Of a DNA stretch of 34,482 nucleotides, positions 7,690 to 16,994 are shown piece after piece. The stretch lies in assembly GCA_026415235.1 (NCBI GenBank), contig JAOAHM010000011.1:1-34482 (forward strand), written 5' to 3'. The position numbers were made by a program, and so were the translations under genes. This DNA is from Ignavibacteria bacterium. GTDB lineage: Bacteria; Bacteroidota; Ignavibacteria; Ch128b. A model generated the notes under the pieces. That model did no database searches. It saw only the letters and a program-made list of their open reading frames with translations, and had not been told where the DNA came from. Each line of letters begins with the position of its first letter. Within the stretch, counting starts at the first letter, position 1.

Positions 7690-10600
7690 TTACTTAATTA
7701 ATGCGAATTTGCCTGTCTTTGTCCCAACATTTGGAACCTCAACCACATACACATAAACACCATAAGCAACATCCAAATTTTCTTCGGTTCTTAAATTCCA
7801 AAATACATCTCCTACAAAGAGATTATTTTGATAAAGTGTTTTTATCAATTCACCTCTAACTGTAAAGATTGAAATTTTCGAACCTGGTGGAACATAGGTA
7901 AATCTAATTTCTCTTTCACCTCTACCACTTGTTTGTGTACTTAAAAGTCTTGCTTCTGCTTCATGAGTAACAACATAGGGATTTGGTACAACTTTGATTC
8001 TATCAAGTTCATTTTTTGCCTTCTCGGCATTAATAGTTGCACCTCTTGTTGAGAATGTATAGGAGTCATTTCTTGAAAATGGTTTAAGTGTATATAAGTA
8101 AAGATAACGACCGACTGTTGTATCATTTAATGGGATATTTGCTGCATTGAAGATTAAGTTCAAACGCCAAGTACGATAAATCGAATCTCTGCCTGTAATT
8201 GGATTTCGAATTTTTTCTCTAAAGTAAATATTGTGAGTTGTACTTACCGTACCTGTTCTCCAATAAACAAAATTAATGTATTGATTGGTCGTTAAATTTT
8301 TAACCTTAAAATTAACTGGTCGAGCTGGTAAAACATTTCCTGGTGTTCTTGGGAATAAAGTATCAGCGACTGATGTATCTACAACGGTTGGATAAAATTC
8401 TATTACATAATCATAAGGCATTCTAATTCCATTATAAGCAGCACCAGGCCCGCTTGCTGTCCAGAAGAAAGGTGCAAATATTGGTTTTTGCAAAGCTGGA
8501 TGTGTTGAACCACCATCTATTTTTGATTTGATAGTGTCCAGCACTATTTCAGGATGATTGTAAAGATGAACTCTAAATCCATGAACAATTGGAGTTTCGC
8601 CGTTGAACCTTGTTTCTCTTGAAATCAATGTATCATAAGTTGCAGTGTAAACAGTCGTATCAGTGAAAATTCTTTTTCCATTCACATAAATTGTATCGTT
8701 AATTGGTATGTTTATACTTTCATTTGGTTTAACAATATAAGTTCTATTCTGAGATGGAATAAATACAGTGTCGGGAGTAACTAAATCTACTAAAGACCAA
8801 TCTCTTGTATAACCTTGAATTGCAGTATCAGAAAAAACAATTTTATAATTCCAACCATCTTTAATTGCAGCATCATCAATAATTTCCAATTCACCTGAAC
8901 CAGTTCCTCTAAAATTCGGTGATTTTGTAAATGAAGAGTAATTAGCTGCAGTATAACCTATAGGTCTTCCACCAGGAGTGATGTATCCAGTATTATCATC
9001 AGTAATTATTCGACCTGTGCTTGTCCTAAAAATATATTTAGAATTTTCAGATGGAAAGATATCTAAAGCTTCATCGCCTCGATCATATGCACAGACTGCG
9101 TAAAAATAAGTTTGACCTTTAACCACTGTTGAGTCGACAAACTTATTAACAATACCGGTATTATCACCAAGATAAAATGTTGCACCGCCAACCTGTTCAA
9201 GTAAAGCACGCGATGGGTAGAAAAATCCTTGAATTGTATCTTTTAAATCATATTGAGCTATGGGTTTATCGAAAGTTAAAACACCAACTGCATTTGTAAT
9301 TTGTCGTGCATCTTGAAATCCGGCATCTGTTGCTCGATAAATTTTATAACCTTGAAAATCTTTTTGCTTTGTAATAAAATCCTTAGAATTTTCTGTTGGT
9401 CTTCCATCCCAATAAATTACTACTTTACCATTTTCTTGAGTTATTGTAATCTTTGGTTTCTTTGGTGGTTGTGGGAATTTATAACCAGCATTGTAGATCT
9501 GTTGTACAATTTTCTTATTTCCAATTACATCTCTATAATCTTCGCCGAACAAAATTGCAACTGAAAATCTTTCAATTTTATCTGGAACTAATGGGAAATA
9601 ACCTGAACCATAAATGAAATCTCCATCCTGTGGTTGAGATGGAATAATATCAAAACGACCAGGGAACATTCTTGACCATAAAACTTCATCATCATTCATT
9701 CTTGGTGAAGCAGCAAGATTAAAGAAGTTAAAACTTGTTAAACCAATCTGATCAGATTCATCAATGTCAGTTTTACCAAAGTTTGGTTCACCTTGATCAG
9801 GTCTGCCATTTCCTTCAGTTCCATCAGGATCAGGTCCTATGTAACCATCATCTTGAGGACCAACTCCATCACTTCCTACATCATCTACCAATGGATCCCA
9901 ATCACCATCTTCATCGCCTGACCAATGTGTTAGAAGTGTAGTTGAACCGTCTGGTAATCTTACCCAACTTGTAATCAAAGAACCTGCATCATTATCTCTT
10001 TTCTCATCAATTAATGGGTCGTTTACTCCCCTTCCTGTTCTGTAGTTTTTATATTTCAAAGCAGGATAATTTTTTGTTTGTCTTGCAGCAAGATGAACCG
10101 ATTCGTTTTCGTCAATCAATCCATCTAAATCGTTATCAATTCCATCATAAGCACTTCGATGTGGTATTGCTACACCATTTTCAATCCTTTCGATATGACC
10201 TTCTCGAAAATATGTTACACCTGGATTTATAATGAAACGAACTCCCATTGAATAAACTGTATCAATGGTTGATTTAACTGTATACAATGTTCTTTCATAA
10301 GTAGTTGGATTAATCAGAACTATTCTATCTCCTGCTCTATATGTGACAGAATCAAAATCTGATTTTACAAACATTGGCGAATTTGGATCGGGCGAATCAC
10401 CATCATTATCAATTCCATCAAACGGATTACCTGGTGACTCTAAAAATGCGTATCCAACATAACCAACTTTTTGACCTTTGTTTCCTTTGTTATCACTATC
10501 CCATGAATATGTTATCCAATCATTTGCATCGAAATAACCTAAATCATCGCCACTATCTCCATCACCTCCAGCTAATGTACCTACAACAGTTCCAAATGCA

Positions 10601-11316
10601 GCTTTACGATAAATTGTTGTTCCTTCATTTTTAATATCATATAACCAAAAGATTGCATCTTCAGCAAGGAAATGGGACCATTGAAAACCACGGACTGCCA
10701 TTTGTAATCCCATTCCTTTTCGAGTTGAATCTCTACTATCTGGTAGGAAGAAACCATTAAACTCATCATCCCATTGGTCATCAGCTCGATAATAACTTTC
10801 TTGATCAGCATTCATAATACCACGACCAAAGTAACCATTCCATTGAGTTTTTCCATCTTTATCTTTCCAAGTTGGTTGATCAGCCCATCCTTCAATAGGC
10901 CAAGTGTTAGGAAGATGACTCATTGCCACAGATTGAGCGTTTGGATTCATGTAACCAGGCAAAGGATTAAATCCCCAGAAATATCCAAAGACTGGATGTC
11001 GTTCATCGGCTTGACCATTTCTGGGACCGCGTGAAATACAAACAGAGTGAAGTGTATCTAATCTTCGATTGATAAATTCAACTCCAATTAAGGGAGTTAA
11101 ATCACCAATATAATTCTCACCTGAACCAAGTGGCCATTCACCACGAATATCAACTCCAAGGTTAAATCCAGCAATTGCTCCATCATTATAAAAAGAAATA
11201 CCTGCACGATTACCAGTATGATAACCAATCCTTCTTAAAGAAGGGTCACTTCGTTGAGAAAGTAAAATTTCGAATAACGAGAGTACGATTGTGAATATCA
11301 AAATTATCTTTTTCAT
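7690..11316 (-). CDS. large secreted Asp-rich protein with type IX-like C-terminal sorting domain
   Basis: A 1208-residue exported protein of unknown function. Residues 1-20 are a signal peptide. Three Asp/Gly-rich calcium-binding-like stretches occur: FDGIDNDGD at 299-307, DGIDNDLDGLIDEN at 391-404, and a longer acidic region at 468-523 (DEDGDWDPLVDD and following). A fibronectin-III-like segment starts near residue 635 (PKITITQENGKVVIYWDG, GYKIYRATD). The C-terminal part, about 1102-1208, begins VVPNPYVV and ends GVYVYVVEVPNVGTKTGKFA, then LIK. This is the FlgD-Ig/type-A sorting pattern of type IX-secreted proteins. It sits 12 bp after a TonB-dependent receptor and 13 bp before a PorV-like barrel, consistent with a surface-displayed protein working with that receptor. 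Substrate unknown. Confidence 0.85.
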   Translation of the reverse strand: MKKIILIFTIVLSLFEILLSQRSDPSLRRIGYHTGNRAGISFYNDGAIAGFNLGVDIRGEWPLGSGENYIGDLTPLIGVEFINRRLDTLHSVCISRGPRNGQADERHPVFGYFWGFNPLPGYMNPNAQSVAMSHLPNTWPIEGWADQPTWKDKDGKTQWNGYFGRGIMNADQESYYRADDQWDDEFNGFFLPDSRDSTRKGMGLQMAVRGFQWSHFLAEDAIFWLYDIKNEGTTIYRKAAFGTVVGTLAGGDGDSGDDLGYFDANDWITYSWDSDNKGNKGQKVGYVGYAFLESPGNPFDGIDNDGDSPDPNSPMFVKSDFDSVTYRAGDRIVLINPTTYERTLYTVKSTIDTVYSMGVRFIINPGVTYFREGHIERIENGVAIPHRSAYDGIDNDLDGLIDENESVHLAARQTKNYPALKYKNYRTGRGVNDPLIDEKRDNDAGSLITSWVRLPDGSTTLLTHWSGDEDGDWDPLVDDVGSDGVGPQDDGYIGPDPDGTEGNGRPDQGEPNFGKTDIDESDQIGLTSFNFFNLAASPRMNDDEVLWSRMFPGRFDIIPSQPQDGDFIYGSGYFPLVPDKIERFSVAILFGEDYRDVIGNKKIVQQIYNAGYKFPQPPKKPKITITQENGKVVIYWDGRPTENSKDFITKQKDFQGYKIYRATDAGFQDARQITNAVGVLTFDKPIAQYDLKDTIQGFFYPSRALLEQVGGATFYLGDNTGIVNKFVDSTVVKGQTYFYAVCAYDRGDEALDIFPSENSKYIFRTSTGRIITDDNTGYITPGGRPIGYTAANYSSFTKSPNFRGTGSGELEIIDDAAIKDGWNYKIVFSDTAIQGYTRDWSLVDLVTPDTVFIPSQNRTYIVKPNESINIPINDTIYVNGKRIFTDTTVYTATYDTLISRETRFNGETPIVHGFRVHLYNHPEIVLDTIKSKIDGGSTHPALQKPIFAPFFWTASGPGAAYNGIRMPYDYVIEFYPTVVDTSVADTLFPRTPGNVLPARPVNFKVKNLTTNQYINFVYWRTGTVSTTHNIYFREKIRNPITGRDSIYRTWRLNLIFNAANIPLNDTTVGRYLYLYTLKPFSRNDSYTFSTRGATINAEKAKNELDRIKVVPNPYVVTHEAEARLLSTQTSGRGEREIRFTYVPPGSKISIFTVRGELIKTLYQNNLFVGDVFWNLRTEENLDVAYGVYVYVVEVPNVGTKTGKFALIK

Positions 11317-11328
11317 ATTTCCATCCCA

Positions 11329-14130
11329 TTAAAAGTTATAGGAGATTCCAAATTCAATTCTTCTTGGCTCCGAGAAAAATCCCGGATTTGTATAAAGTTC
11401 ATCAAGAGTATTGTAATAAAGCTTTGGATTAATTTTTTGTGCTTCAAGTTTTCCAAATGTAAAGAAAGGATCGCCAGTATCACCATAAACTCCACGAGGA
11501 TTATTCGCATCGAGTAGATTATATACTTTCACAAAAAATGTTAAAGTAGTACTTGCAATTGGTATATCTTTATAAGCTCTCATATCAATATTGAAAATGT
11601 TTGGTTTTCTTCCACTATTTCTTGGGAATGCATTCTGAGTAACTCTTGTGTTTTTATTAATTTGTGGAGTGTAAGGTTGACCCGAATACAAATTACCAAT
11701 GATTGAAAAACCAAAATCACGTGGTTTTGAATAAGCAACTACAATGTTAAGTGTATGAGTTTGATCCCAATCAAGTGGTGCAATGAAAGTTTCAGGAGCA
11801 GCACCTCCAAGGATTGCATTACGAGCATCAGCAGGATTGGATGCATTACCTTTTGTTATTGAATAGGTGTAATCAATGTTCGTTGCTAATCCACCTGAAA
11901 ATCTTTTTTCAAATCTTAAAGTAATTCCTCTTGAAAATCCGAAATCACTATTTGCATAAATTGAATAACTTCTTGCACCACCAAAAACTAAAACTTCATC
12001 TGTTTGTGTTCCAACTAAATTTCTGAAATCTTCGAAAAACATTGTTACATCAATTGAGATATCACTGCCAATTTGTTGTTGTAAACCAATTTCACCTTTA
12101 ACAGTTTTTTGAGGTTTTAAATCAGCATTTCCAAATAACCCTTGGTTACCACTTCCAACTCCAAGTTCAAAATCAGGATTTGTGTAAAGCAATTCATAAG
12201 AAGGTAATTGAAGAAAATGTCCATAAGAGAAATGAATTACACCACGATCAGTAATTGGATAAGCGATACCAACTCTTGGACTAACTTGATATTTAACAGA
12301 AGCTTTTTTGTACCAATACTTCATTCTGTCTTCTACAGTTTTTGATGGTTCGCCTGGATCTTGAACACCATTTTTATTGTAGTCAAAGAATTTATTATCT
12401 GGTTTTATAGGGTCATAAATGTTTGGATCAGTTGGGTCACTTAAAACAACGCCATCGGGATTGAAAACATCAAGTCTCAATCCAGCATTAACAATCATAT
12501 TGAACATTTCGAGCTTTGTTTGAAAATATGCAGCTCCTTCTTGCGGCTTTCTTAAATACTTATCGTGATTATTGGTTGTGATTGGTGGAATTACAACATT
12601 GTAAGGATTGACTTTATTTCCATTGGCATCTAACATTGGTTGTAAATTAATGTTTTCAAAATAAATTCTATGTTGTTTGAATTCACCACCGAATTTGATG
12701 CCCACTTCTTGAGTCAATTGAGATGTCCAATCAAGTCTTGCTGAGTAAGTTCCTGTATTTCTCACAAAGCGACTTGTATTTGTTCCACCTGTGCTGAAGC
12801 TATAAGGTGGATTTTGAATTTTATCATTATCAACATAAAGTGTTGGACGATTTGGGTCGCCTGTGTAGATGTCTTTATATAAGTAATGTCGATAATCTTT
12901 GAAGTAATACGATAAGTTTAATTGATAAAAAGTCCAGTTTGATAATGCGTGATTAATTGAGAAAGTATTTGAGTAACCTTTTCTAAATCGATTCAAATTA
13001 TTGTCTGGATTAAGTCTTTGATAATTATCATAATCTTTGTAATTCTGATAATCGTAAATGAAATTATAACTAACTCTAAAAGTTGATGTTAATCTTTGTG
13101 TCAATTTTGTTTGAAAGAAATATCGTTTGTTGGGGTTCATTGGTACGAAGGCACCATCACCACTTGCTTGAACAATAAAGCTATCAGGTGAAACTTCTCT
13201 TGTTACATCTGTTGGTAGGAAAACTCTTTTTCCATATAAATAACCTTCGTTAAAATAATATCTCGCATTTGTAAAGAAGAATAGATTATCTCGGATAATT
13301 GGTCCACTCAAACTTACATCAACATTTCTAACTGAGAGCGGATTGATTCGCTCAATATTCATGAAAATATTTTTTCTAGTTGAGTAATAATCACCAGCAT
13401 AGAGTTGAACATTTCCAGTAAATTTATTGTCACCATCTTTTGTAACAATATTGACAACTCCAGACATTGCTTGTCCATACTCGGCATTGAATGCACCAGA
13501 AATTACTTGTAATTCTTGAATTGCACTTGTTCCCACATCAATTACAGTAGAATTATCATAAGCATCGGTTATTGTTACACCATCAATTTGATAGGCAAGT
13601 TGTCCTGCTCTTCCACCACGGACGTGTATTCCACCACCAGCAGAAACTATCACACCAGCTTGTAAAGTCAACACATCACGGACTTCAGTTACTGGCAATT
13701 CTGAAATCAAATCTGAGCCCACAACTGATGTTGATGCTGTCAAATCTTTTTGAATCAATGGTCTTGTTGCTGTAACAACAACTTCTTGTCCAAGCTCTAA
13801 GGTTTTTTCTCGCAATTCGAAATCAATTCGAGTTGTTAAGTCAATGTTTACACGAACATTTGTTACAATCTTTGTTTCATATCCTACCACCGATGCTTTC
13901 AGAGTATAAACTCCTGGAGGAACATTAATAATTGTATAATATCCCTCGAGATTTGTAGCAGCACCAAGGTTTGTTCCCTCAATTATCACATTTGCAAAAG
14001 GTATTCCTTCTTTTGTTTTTGCGTCAATAACTCTTCCAGCAATTTTTCCTGTTGTACCAGCATAAAGCGAAGGTAAAGAACAAATCAAAAAAGAAAGTAA
14101 ATAAATCAAGTGTTTAATTCGAAGCTTCAT
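11329..14130 (-). CDS. TonB-dependent receptor with CarboxypepD-regulatory-like domain
   Basis: A 933-residue outer-membrane receptor for TonB-energised uptake, or for an export-linked surface function. Residues 1-24 are a signal peptide. Residues 28-107 form a carboxypeptidase-regulatory-like beta sandwich (GKIAGRVIDAKTKEGIPFAN). A TonB-box-like EVVVTA is at 116-121 and the plug domain at about 130-232 (VRDVLTLQAG, HVRGGRAGQLAYQIDGV, EYGQAMSGVVNIVTKDG). The remainder is the barrel, ending GISYNF with a terminal Phe. This layout is common for SusC-like and related receptors in Bacteroidota; no SusD-type lipoprotein is present here. ATG is preceded by GGAGG and overlaps the stop codon of the upstream gene by one base (TAATG), so translation is coupled. 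Confidence 0.95.
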   Translation of the reverse strand: MKLRIKHLIYLLSFLICSLPSLYAGTTGKIAGRVIDAKTKEGIPFANVIIEGTNLGAATNLEGYYTIINVPPGVYTLKASVVGYETKIVTNVRVNIDLTTRIDFELREKTLELGQEVVVTATRPLIQKDLTASTSVVGSDLISELPVTEVRDVLTLQAGVIVSAGGGIHVRGGRAGQLAYQIDGVTITDAYDNSTVIDVGTSAIQELQVISGAFNAEYGQAMSGVVNIVTKDGDNKFTGNVQLYAGDYYSTRKNIFMNIERINPLSVRNVDVSLSGPIIRDNLFFFTNARYYFNEGYLYGKRVFLPTDVTREVSPDSFIVQASGDGAFVPMNPNKRYFFQTKLTQRLTSTFRVSYNFIYDYQNYKDYDNYQRLNPDNNLNRFRKGYSNTFSINHALSNWTFYQLNLSYYFKDYRHYLYKDIYTGDPNRPTLYVDNDKIQNPPYSFSTGGTNTSRFVRNTGTYSARLDWTSQLTQEVGIKFGGEFKQHRIYFENINLQPMLDANGNKVNPYNVVIPPITTNNHDKYLRKPQEGAAYFQTKLEMFNMIVNAGLRLDVFNPDGVVLSDPTDPNIYDPIKPDNKFFDYNKNGVQDPGEPSKTVEDRMKYWYKKASVKYQVSPRVGIAYPITDRGVIHFSYGHFLQLPSYELLYTNPDFELGVGSGNQGLFGNADLKPQKTVKGEIGLQQQIGSDISIDVTMFFEDFRNLVGTQTDEVLVFGGARSYSIYANSDFGFSRGITLRFEKRFSGGLATNIDYTYSITKGNASNPADARNAILGGAAPETFIAPLDWDQTHTLNIVVAYSKPRDFGFSIIGNLYSGQPYTPQINKNTRVTQNAFPRNSGRKPNIFNIDMRAYKDIPIASTTLTFFVKVYNLLDANNPRGVYGDTGDPFFTFGKLEAQKINPKLYYNTLDELYTNPGFFSEPRRIEFGISYNF

Positions 14131-15248
14131 TACTCCTCCGAAATATTTTTCTCAAGTATAATTTTATTGTTATCCATAATAACCATTTTCTCAGAAGATT
14201 GAATATTAATTTGTGGTTGCTTGAGGAATCGCTCTATGGTTTCACGCCCGACTATCTTGTAACCTTTATTGATTTCGTATAGATAAGTCAAAAGATTTTT
14301 TCGAGTGAGGATTAGATATCTATCGTGAAATGCGATTGCATCAAGTATTACTTCTTCATCAAAGCATAATTCAACATTTTGAATAGACTGAGAGTAAATT
14401 TTATGTAAACAATTTTTCGAATAGTATAAGTCAGAAACATTCTTAACCTGACCTTCAATTACCAAATCTGCGATTTTAGATATTTTAATATCCTGAAAAT
14501 TTTCATCATTAACTTCAAGTTGATAAAATTCACTATAAAAAATTGGGTCTATATTAATTGCAGAAAAATAAAATCCTGTTTTTGTTGGAAAAACTTTGTA
14601 GATAATATCCACTCCAAATTCAATAAAATTCATCTCATCATTTTTTAAATCAATTGAATATATTTTAGAAACAAAATCATCATTCTTCCTTACATGAGAT
14701 AAAGTTACAATCAATCTATCATTTATTTTAAAAACATATCCAATTCTTTCTTGATAAAATTTATTTTCACCTTCCTCTAAAAGATTGAAGCTATGTTCCG
14801 TTTTTGTTTCTAAAATTTTTAATTCACCAAGTGCTGGTCGGAACAAAATGATTTTATCTGAAGAGAGTTGAATAATTTTTGGTAATGGTTCTTCGTAAGA
14901 GAAACTTAATCTTTTGAAAAAAGAAATTTTAAAATTTCTATCGAGCAGATAAATTTCCAGTAAAGTTTTATCAGATTTATTGCCGAATGTGTAACTGACA
15001 ATTCCAATTGAATTTCCGTCTATTCCCTTCAAAAGATTAAAATGATTAACATTAATTTTGATAGTTGAAATGATGTTTCCATTTATTTCAAAAAAGACAT
15101 AATCATCTTTTACATAAACTTGTCTTGTAACATCTTCTTCTTTTTCGAAAAGAAGAATAGAATTCGATTGAGGAGTGATTATTTGAGGAAATAAAAAGAG
15201 AAAAAAGAATAAGATAAAATTAAGTTTAGATTTTAATAAATGTTTCAT
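14130..15248 (-). CDS. exported hypothetical protein heading the TonB-receptor cassette
   Basis: A 372-residue protein with a hydrophobic signal peptide (about 1-27, LNFILFFFLFLFPQ). No lipobox cysteine is seen, so it is periplasmic or surface-located rather than a lipoprotein. The mature part is rich in short beta-strand repeats with alternating hydrophobic and charged residues (KIIQLSSDKIILFRP, DRYLILTRKNLLTYLY), suggesting a beta-propeller; no named domain is recognised. It is the first gene of the cassette and its stop overlaps the TonB-receptor start by one base, implying a shared role. It has no Shine-Dalgarno sequence, and a promoter candidate ends very close to the ATG, so the message may be nearly leaderless. 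Confidence 0.75.
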   Translation of the reverse strand: MKHLLKSKLNFILFFFLFLFPQIITPQSNSILLFEKEEDVTRQVYVKDDYVFFEINGNIISTIKINVNHFNLLKGIDGNSIGIVSYTFGNKSDKTLLEIYLLDRNFKISFFKRLSFSYEEPLPKIIQLSSDKIILFRPALGELKILETKTEHSFNLLEEGENKFYQERIGYVFKINDRLIVTLSHVRKNDDFVSKIYSIDLKNDEMNFIEFGVDIIYKVFPTKTGFYFSAINIDPIFYSEFYQLEVNDENFQDIKISKIADLVIEGQVKNVSDLYYSKNCLHKIYSQSIQNVELCFDEEVILDAIAFHDRYLILTRKNLLTYLYEINKGYKIVGRETIERFLKQPQINIQSSEKMVIMDNNKIILEKNISEE

Positions 15249-15256
15249 ACATATAT

Positions 15257-15290
15257 TAAATATAAAAAATAAAATTCTTAATCAAGTCAA
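15257..15290 (-). promoter_or_regulatory. candidate promoter of the export cassette
   Basis: On the minus strand a TTGACT (15285-15290) and a Bacteroidota-like -7 element TATATTTA (15257-15264; consensus TAnnTTTG) lie between the rplI terminator and the ATG at 15246-15248. A second TTG at 15283-15285 gives an 18-base spacing to the -7 element. Transcription would begin within a few bases of the ATG, fitting the absence of a ribosome-binding site. The call is weak because the region is very AT-rich. Confidence 0.3.
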
Positions 15291-15293
15291 TAC

Positions 15294-15332
15294 AAAAAAA
15301 GGAGTCAATCTTTGAGACTGACTCCTTTTTTT
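15294..15332 (-). terminator. rho-independent terminator after rplI
   Basis: A 10-bp stem with one G-T wobble (GGAGTCAATC at 15301-15310 with GACTGACTCC at 15316-15325, 5-base loop) has seven A before it and seven T after it on the plus strand. It therefore looks like a terminator on both strands. Only the minus-strand rpsF-ssb-rpsR-rplI operon, ending 28 bp away, needs it. Confidence 0.92.
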
Positions 15333-15359
15333 CTAATCAATAAATCAAATGGTACATGA

Positions 15360-15803
15360 TTATTCTTTCACAACCCAGACTTTAATTGTTGCGACAACTT
15401 CTGGATGTAGTTTAATCTTGGCATTATAAATACCAAGAGTTTTGATTTGTTCTTCAATCTCAATTTTTCTTCTATCAATTTCATAACCTTTCTCGAGCAG
15501 AGCATTTGCAATCATCTCAGTAGTAACAGTTCCATGAATTCTATCCTCTTCACCAACTGTAACAGGAATAGTAACCGAAACTTTCTCAAGTTCAGTAGCA
15601 AGCAGCTCAGCTGATTTTTTCTCACGCTGAAGTTTTGCTTGCATTCTTCTTTTTTCTTCTTCAACTGCTTTTATGCTTCCTGGAGTAGCAGGATAGACAA
15701 TTTTCTTTGGAATAAGAAAGTTTCGAGCATAGCCATCCTTCACTTCGACTACATCACCCGCTCTACCGAGTGGTTCATAATCTTGACGCAATATTACTTT
15801 CAT
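15360..15803 (-). CDS. rplI: 50S ribosomal protein L9
   Basis: A 147-residue L9, which binds 23S rRNA near the L1 stalk. The N-terminal domain is canonical (MKVILRQDYEPLGRAGDVV, DGYARNFLIPKK), followed by the long charged connecting helix (about 40-72) and the C-terminal domain (DRIHGTVTTEMIANAL and on to the end). The ATG at 15801-15803 is chosen because AAGGAG lies 7 bases upstream; a TTG two codons earlier would have almost no spacing from that site. Last gene of the rpsF-ssb-rpsR-rplI operon, 11 bp after rpsR, with a strong terminator 28 bp downstream. Confidence 0.97.
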   Translation of the reverse strand: MKVILRQDYEPLGRAGDVVEVKDGYARNFLIPKKIVYPATPGSIKAVEEEKRRMQAKLQREKKSAELLATELEKVSVTIPVTVGEEDRIHGTVTTEMIANALLEKGYEIDRRKIEIEEQIKTLGIYNAKIKLHPEVVATIKVWVVKE

Positions 15804-15814
15804 CTCCAATCTCC

Positions 15815-16039
15815 TTATTTAATTACATCAGAAACAAATGGAAGCAAAGCAAGATGTCTTGCTCTTTTTATTGCAGTAGTTAGTTGTCTCTGATGTTTTG
15901 CACAAGTACCTGTTATTCTTCGTGGAATAATTTTACCTTGCTCAGTAATAAATTTTGCAAGTCTTCGATCGTCTTTGTAATCAATATATTCTTCTTTTGC
16001 TTCACAAAAACGACAAGTTCTCTTTTTTTGTAATTTCAC
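15815..16039 (-). CDS. rpsR: 30S ribosomal protein S18, zinc-type (C+)
   Basis: A 74-residue S18 that pairs with S6 on the 30S platform. The core is recognisable ([34 protein letters not shown]). Cysteines C9 and C12 (CRFC) together with C46 and H49 (CAKH) give a zinc-binding C+ form of S18, so the protein is expected to need zinc. The start is GTG at 16037-16039, with GAGGTG a few bases upstream. It lies 13 bp after ssb in the classical rpsF-ssb-rpsR order. Confidence 0.97.
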   Translation of the reverse strand: MKLQKKRTCRFCEAKEEYIDYKDDRRLAKFITEQGKIIPRRITGTCAKHQRQLTTAIKRARHLALLPFVSDVIK

Positions 16040-16052
16040 TTTGTCACCTCAA

Positions 16053-16538
16053 TCAATTTTGTTTGTTCTCTTCTTCAGGTTCTTGAGTATCAAGGTTTTC
16101 ACCTTCGCTTGAAGCTAAAAATTTGTCAAATGAATCATCAGTATATGTTGAAGGCTCTTCATCTTCAACTTCTTGACCAGTCTCAGTAACTTTCATTCTC
16201 TTGTTCAAGAATTGGATTCTTCGAGCTTTAATTTCTACGATGCTTCGATTATGACCATCTTCTGTTTTCCAGCTTCTGCTTTGAAGTTCACCATCAATTA
16301 AAACAGCGCTTCCTTTTTGGAGTCTTCCTCTACAACTTTCTGCTAACTTGTTCCAGGCTACAACACCAACAAAGCAAACATCCTCTTGCCATTTACCATT
16401 GTTCTTAAATTTTCTATTTGAAGCAATGGTAAAATTGACTACAGGAGTTCCATTAGTGGTCTGTCTGAAAACAGGATCTTTAGTAAGGTTACCAGCAATG
16501 ATAACTGAATTCAATTCGGGCATTTTGAAATCTGCCAT
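16053..16538 (-). CDS. ssb: single-stranded DNA-binding protein
   Basis: A 161-residue SSB. Residues about 8-112 form the OB fold (SVIIAGNLTKDPVFRQTTNG, NFTIASNRKFK, FVGVVAWNKLAESC, LQKGSAVLIDGELQSRSW). The rest is an acidic, low-complexity tail ending EPEEENKQN. The usual C-terminal tip (DDDIPF-like, ending Pro-Phe), which recruits repair and replication partners, is absent; the nearest resemblance is an internal DDSFDKFL at about 134-141. ATG has GGAG 8 bases upstream. It is placed between rpsF and rpsR, as in most bacteria, which supports it being the housekeeping SSB. Confidence 0.95.
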   Translation of the reverse strand: MADFKMPELNSVIIAGNLTKDPVFRQTTNGTPVVNFTIASNRKFKNNGKWQEDVCFVGVVAWNKLAESCRGRLQKGSAVLIDGELQSRSWKTEDGHNRSIVEIKARRIQFLNKRMKVTETGQEVEDEEPSTYTDDSFDKFLASSEGENLDTQEPEEENKQN

Positions 16539-16553
16539 AGCTATATCTCCTCT

Positions 16554-16985
16554 CTATTGGTTATTATTACTTGTATCTTGTTCATCCAGATTTTGATTAA
16601 GATTTACATCTTCAAAATCATATTCTTCTTCTAAAGAAGCAACTGGTTTACCTTTTTGTGCCTCTGCATAGGCAAGTGCTTTTTTATCAAGTTTAACTGT
16701 TAAATATCGAAGAATCTGTTCATCTATTTGTAAAGCTCTTTCAAATTTTTTGATGAAATTTCCTTCGCTCTTAAATCTAATGAGGAAGTAGTAGCCAGTT
16801 CTTATCTTCTTAATGTGATAAGCCATTCTCTTTCTTCCCCATTTTTCGATTTCAAGAATCTCGACATTGTTATTCTTGAAAAATTCTTCGTATCTCTTCA
16901 AGATTTTTTCGATATCTTCATCCTCAAGAGATGCACTAACTATGATTACCGTTTCGTAAATATTTTGTTTTTTTACTTCTTCCAT
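16554..16985 (-). CDS. rpsF: 30S ribosomal protein S6
   Basis: A 143-residue S6. Residues 8-105 match the family (YETVIIVSASLEDEDIEKIL, WGRKRMAYHIKKIRTGYYFL, FERALQIDEQILRYLTVKL). A C-terminal acidic, Asn/Gln-rich extension of about 35 residues follows, longer than the minimal S6 core. ATG is preceded by AAGGGAG with 7-base spacing. That ribosome-binding site can pair with an upstream CCCT in the leader hairpin, suggesting autoregulation by S6-S18. The ssb start lies 15 bp past its stop. Confidence 0.96.
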   Translation of the reverse strand: MEEVKKQNIYETVIIVSASLEDEDIEKILKRYEEFFKNNNVEILEIEKWGRKRMAYHIKKIRTGYYFLIRFKSEGNFIKKFERALQIDEQILRYLTVKLDKKALAYAEAQKGKPVASLEEEYDFEDVNLNQNLDEQDTSNNNQ

Positions 16986-16994
16986 AATTTATCT

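Noticed and set aside
10374-10634. His/Leu-rich plus-strand frames inside the secreted-protein gene
   Set aside because: They arise by reading the complement of Asp/Asn-rich codons; no start signals or motifs.
15807-15809. TTG start for rplI, two codons upstream of the ATG
   Set aside because: It would be one base from AAGGAG. The ATG at 15801-15803 has proper spacing and gives the usual MKVIL start.
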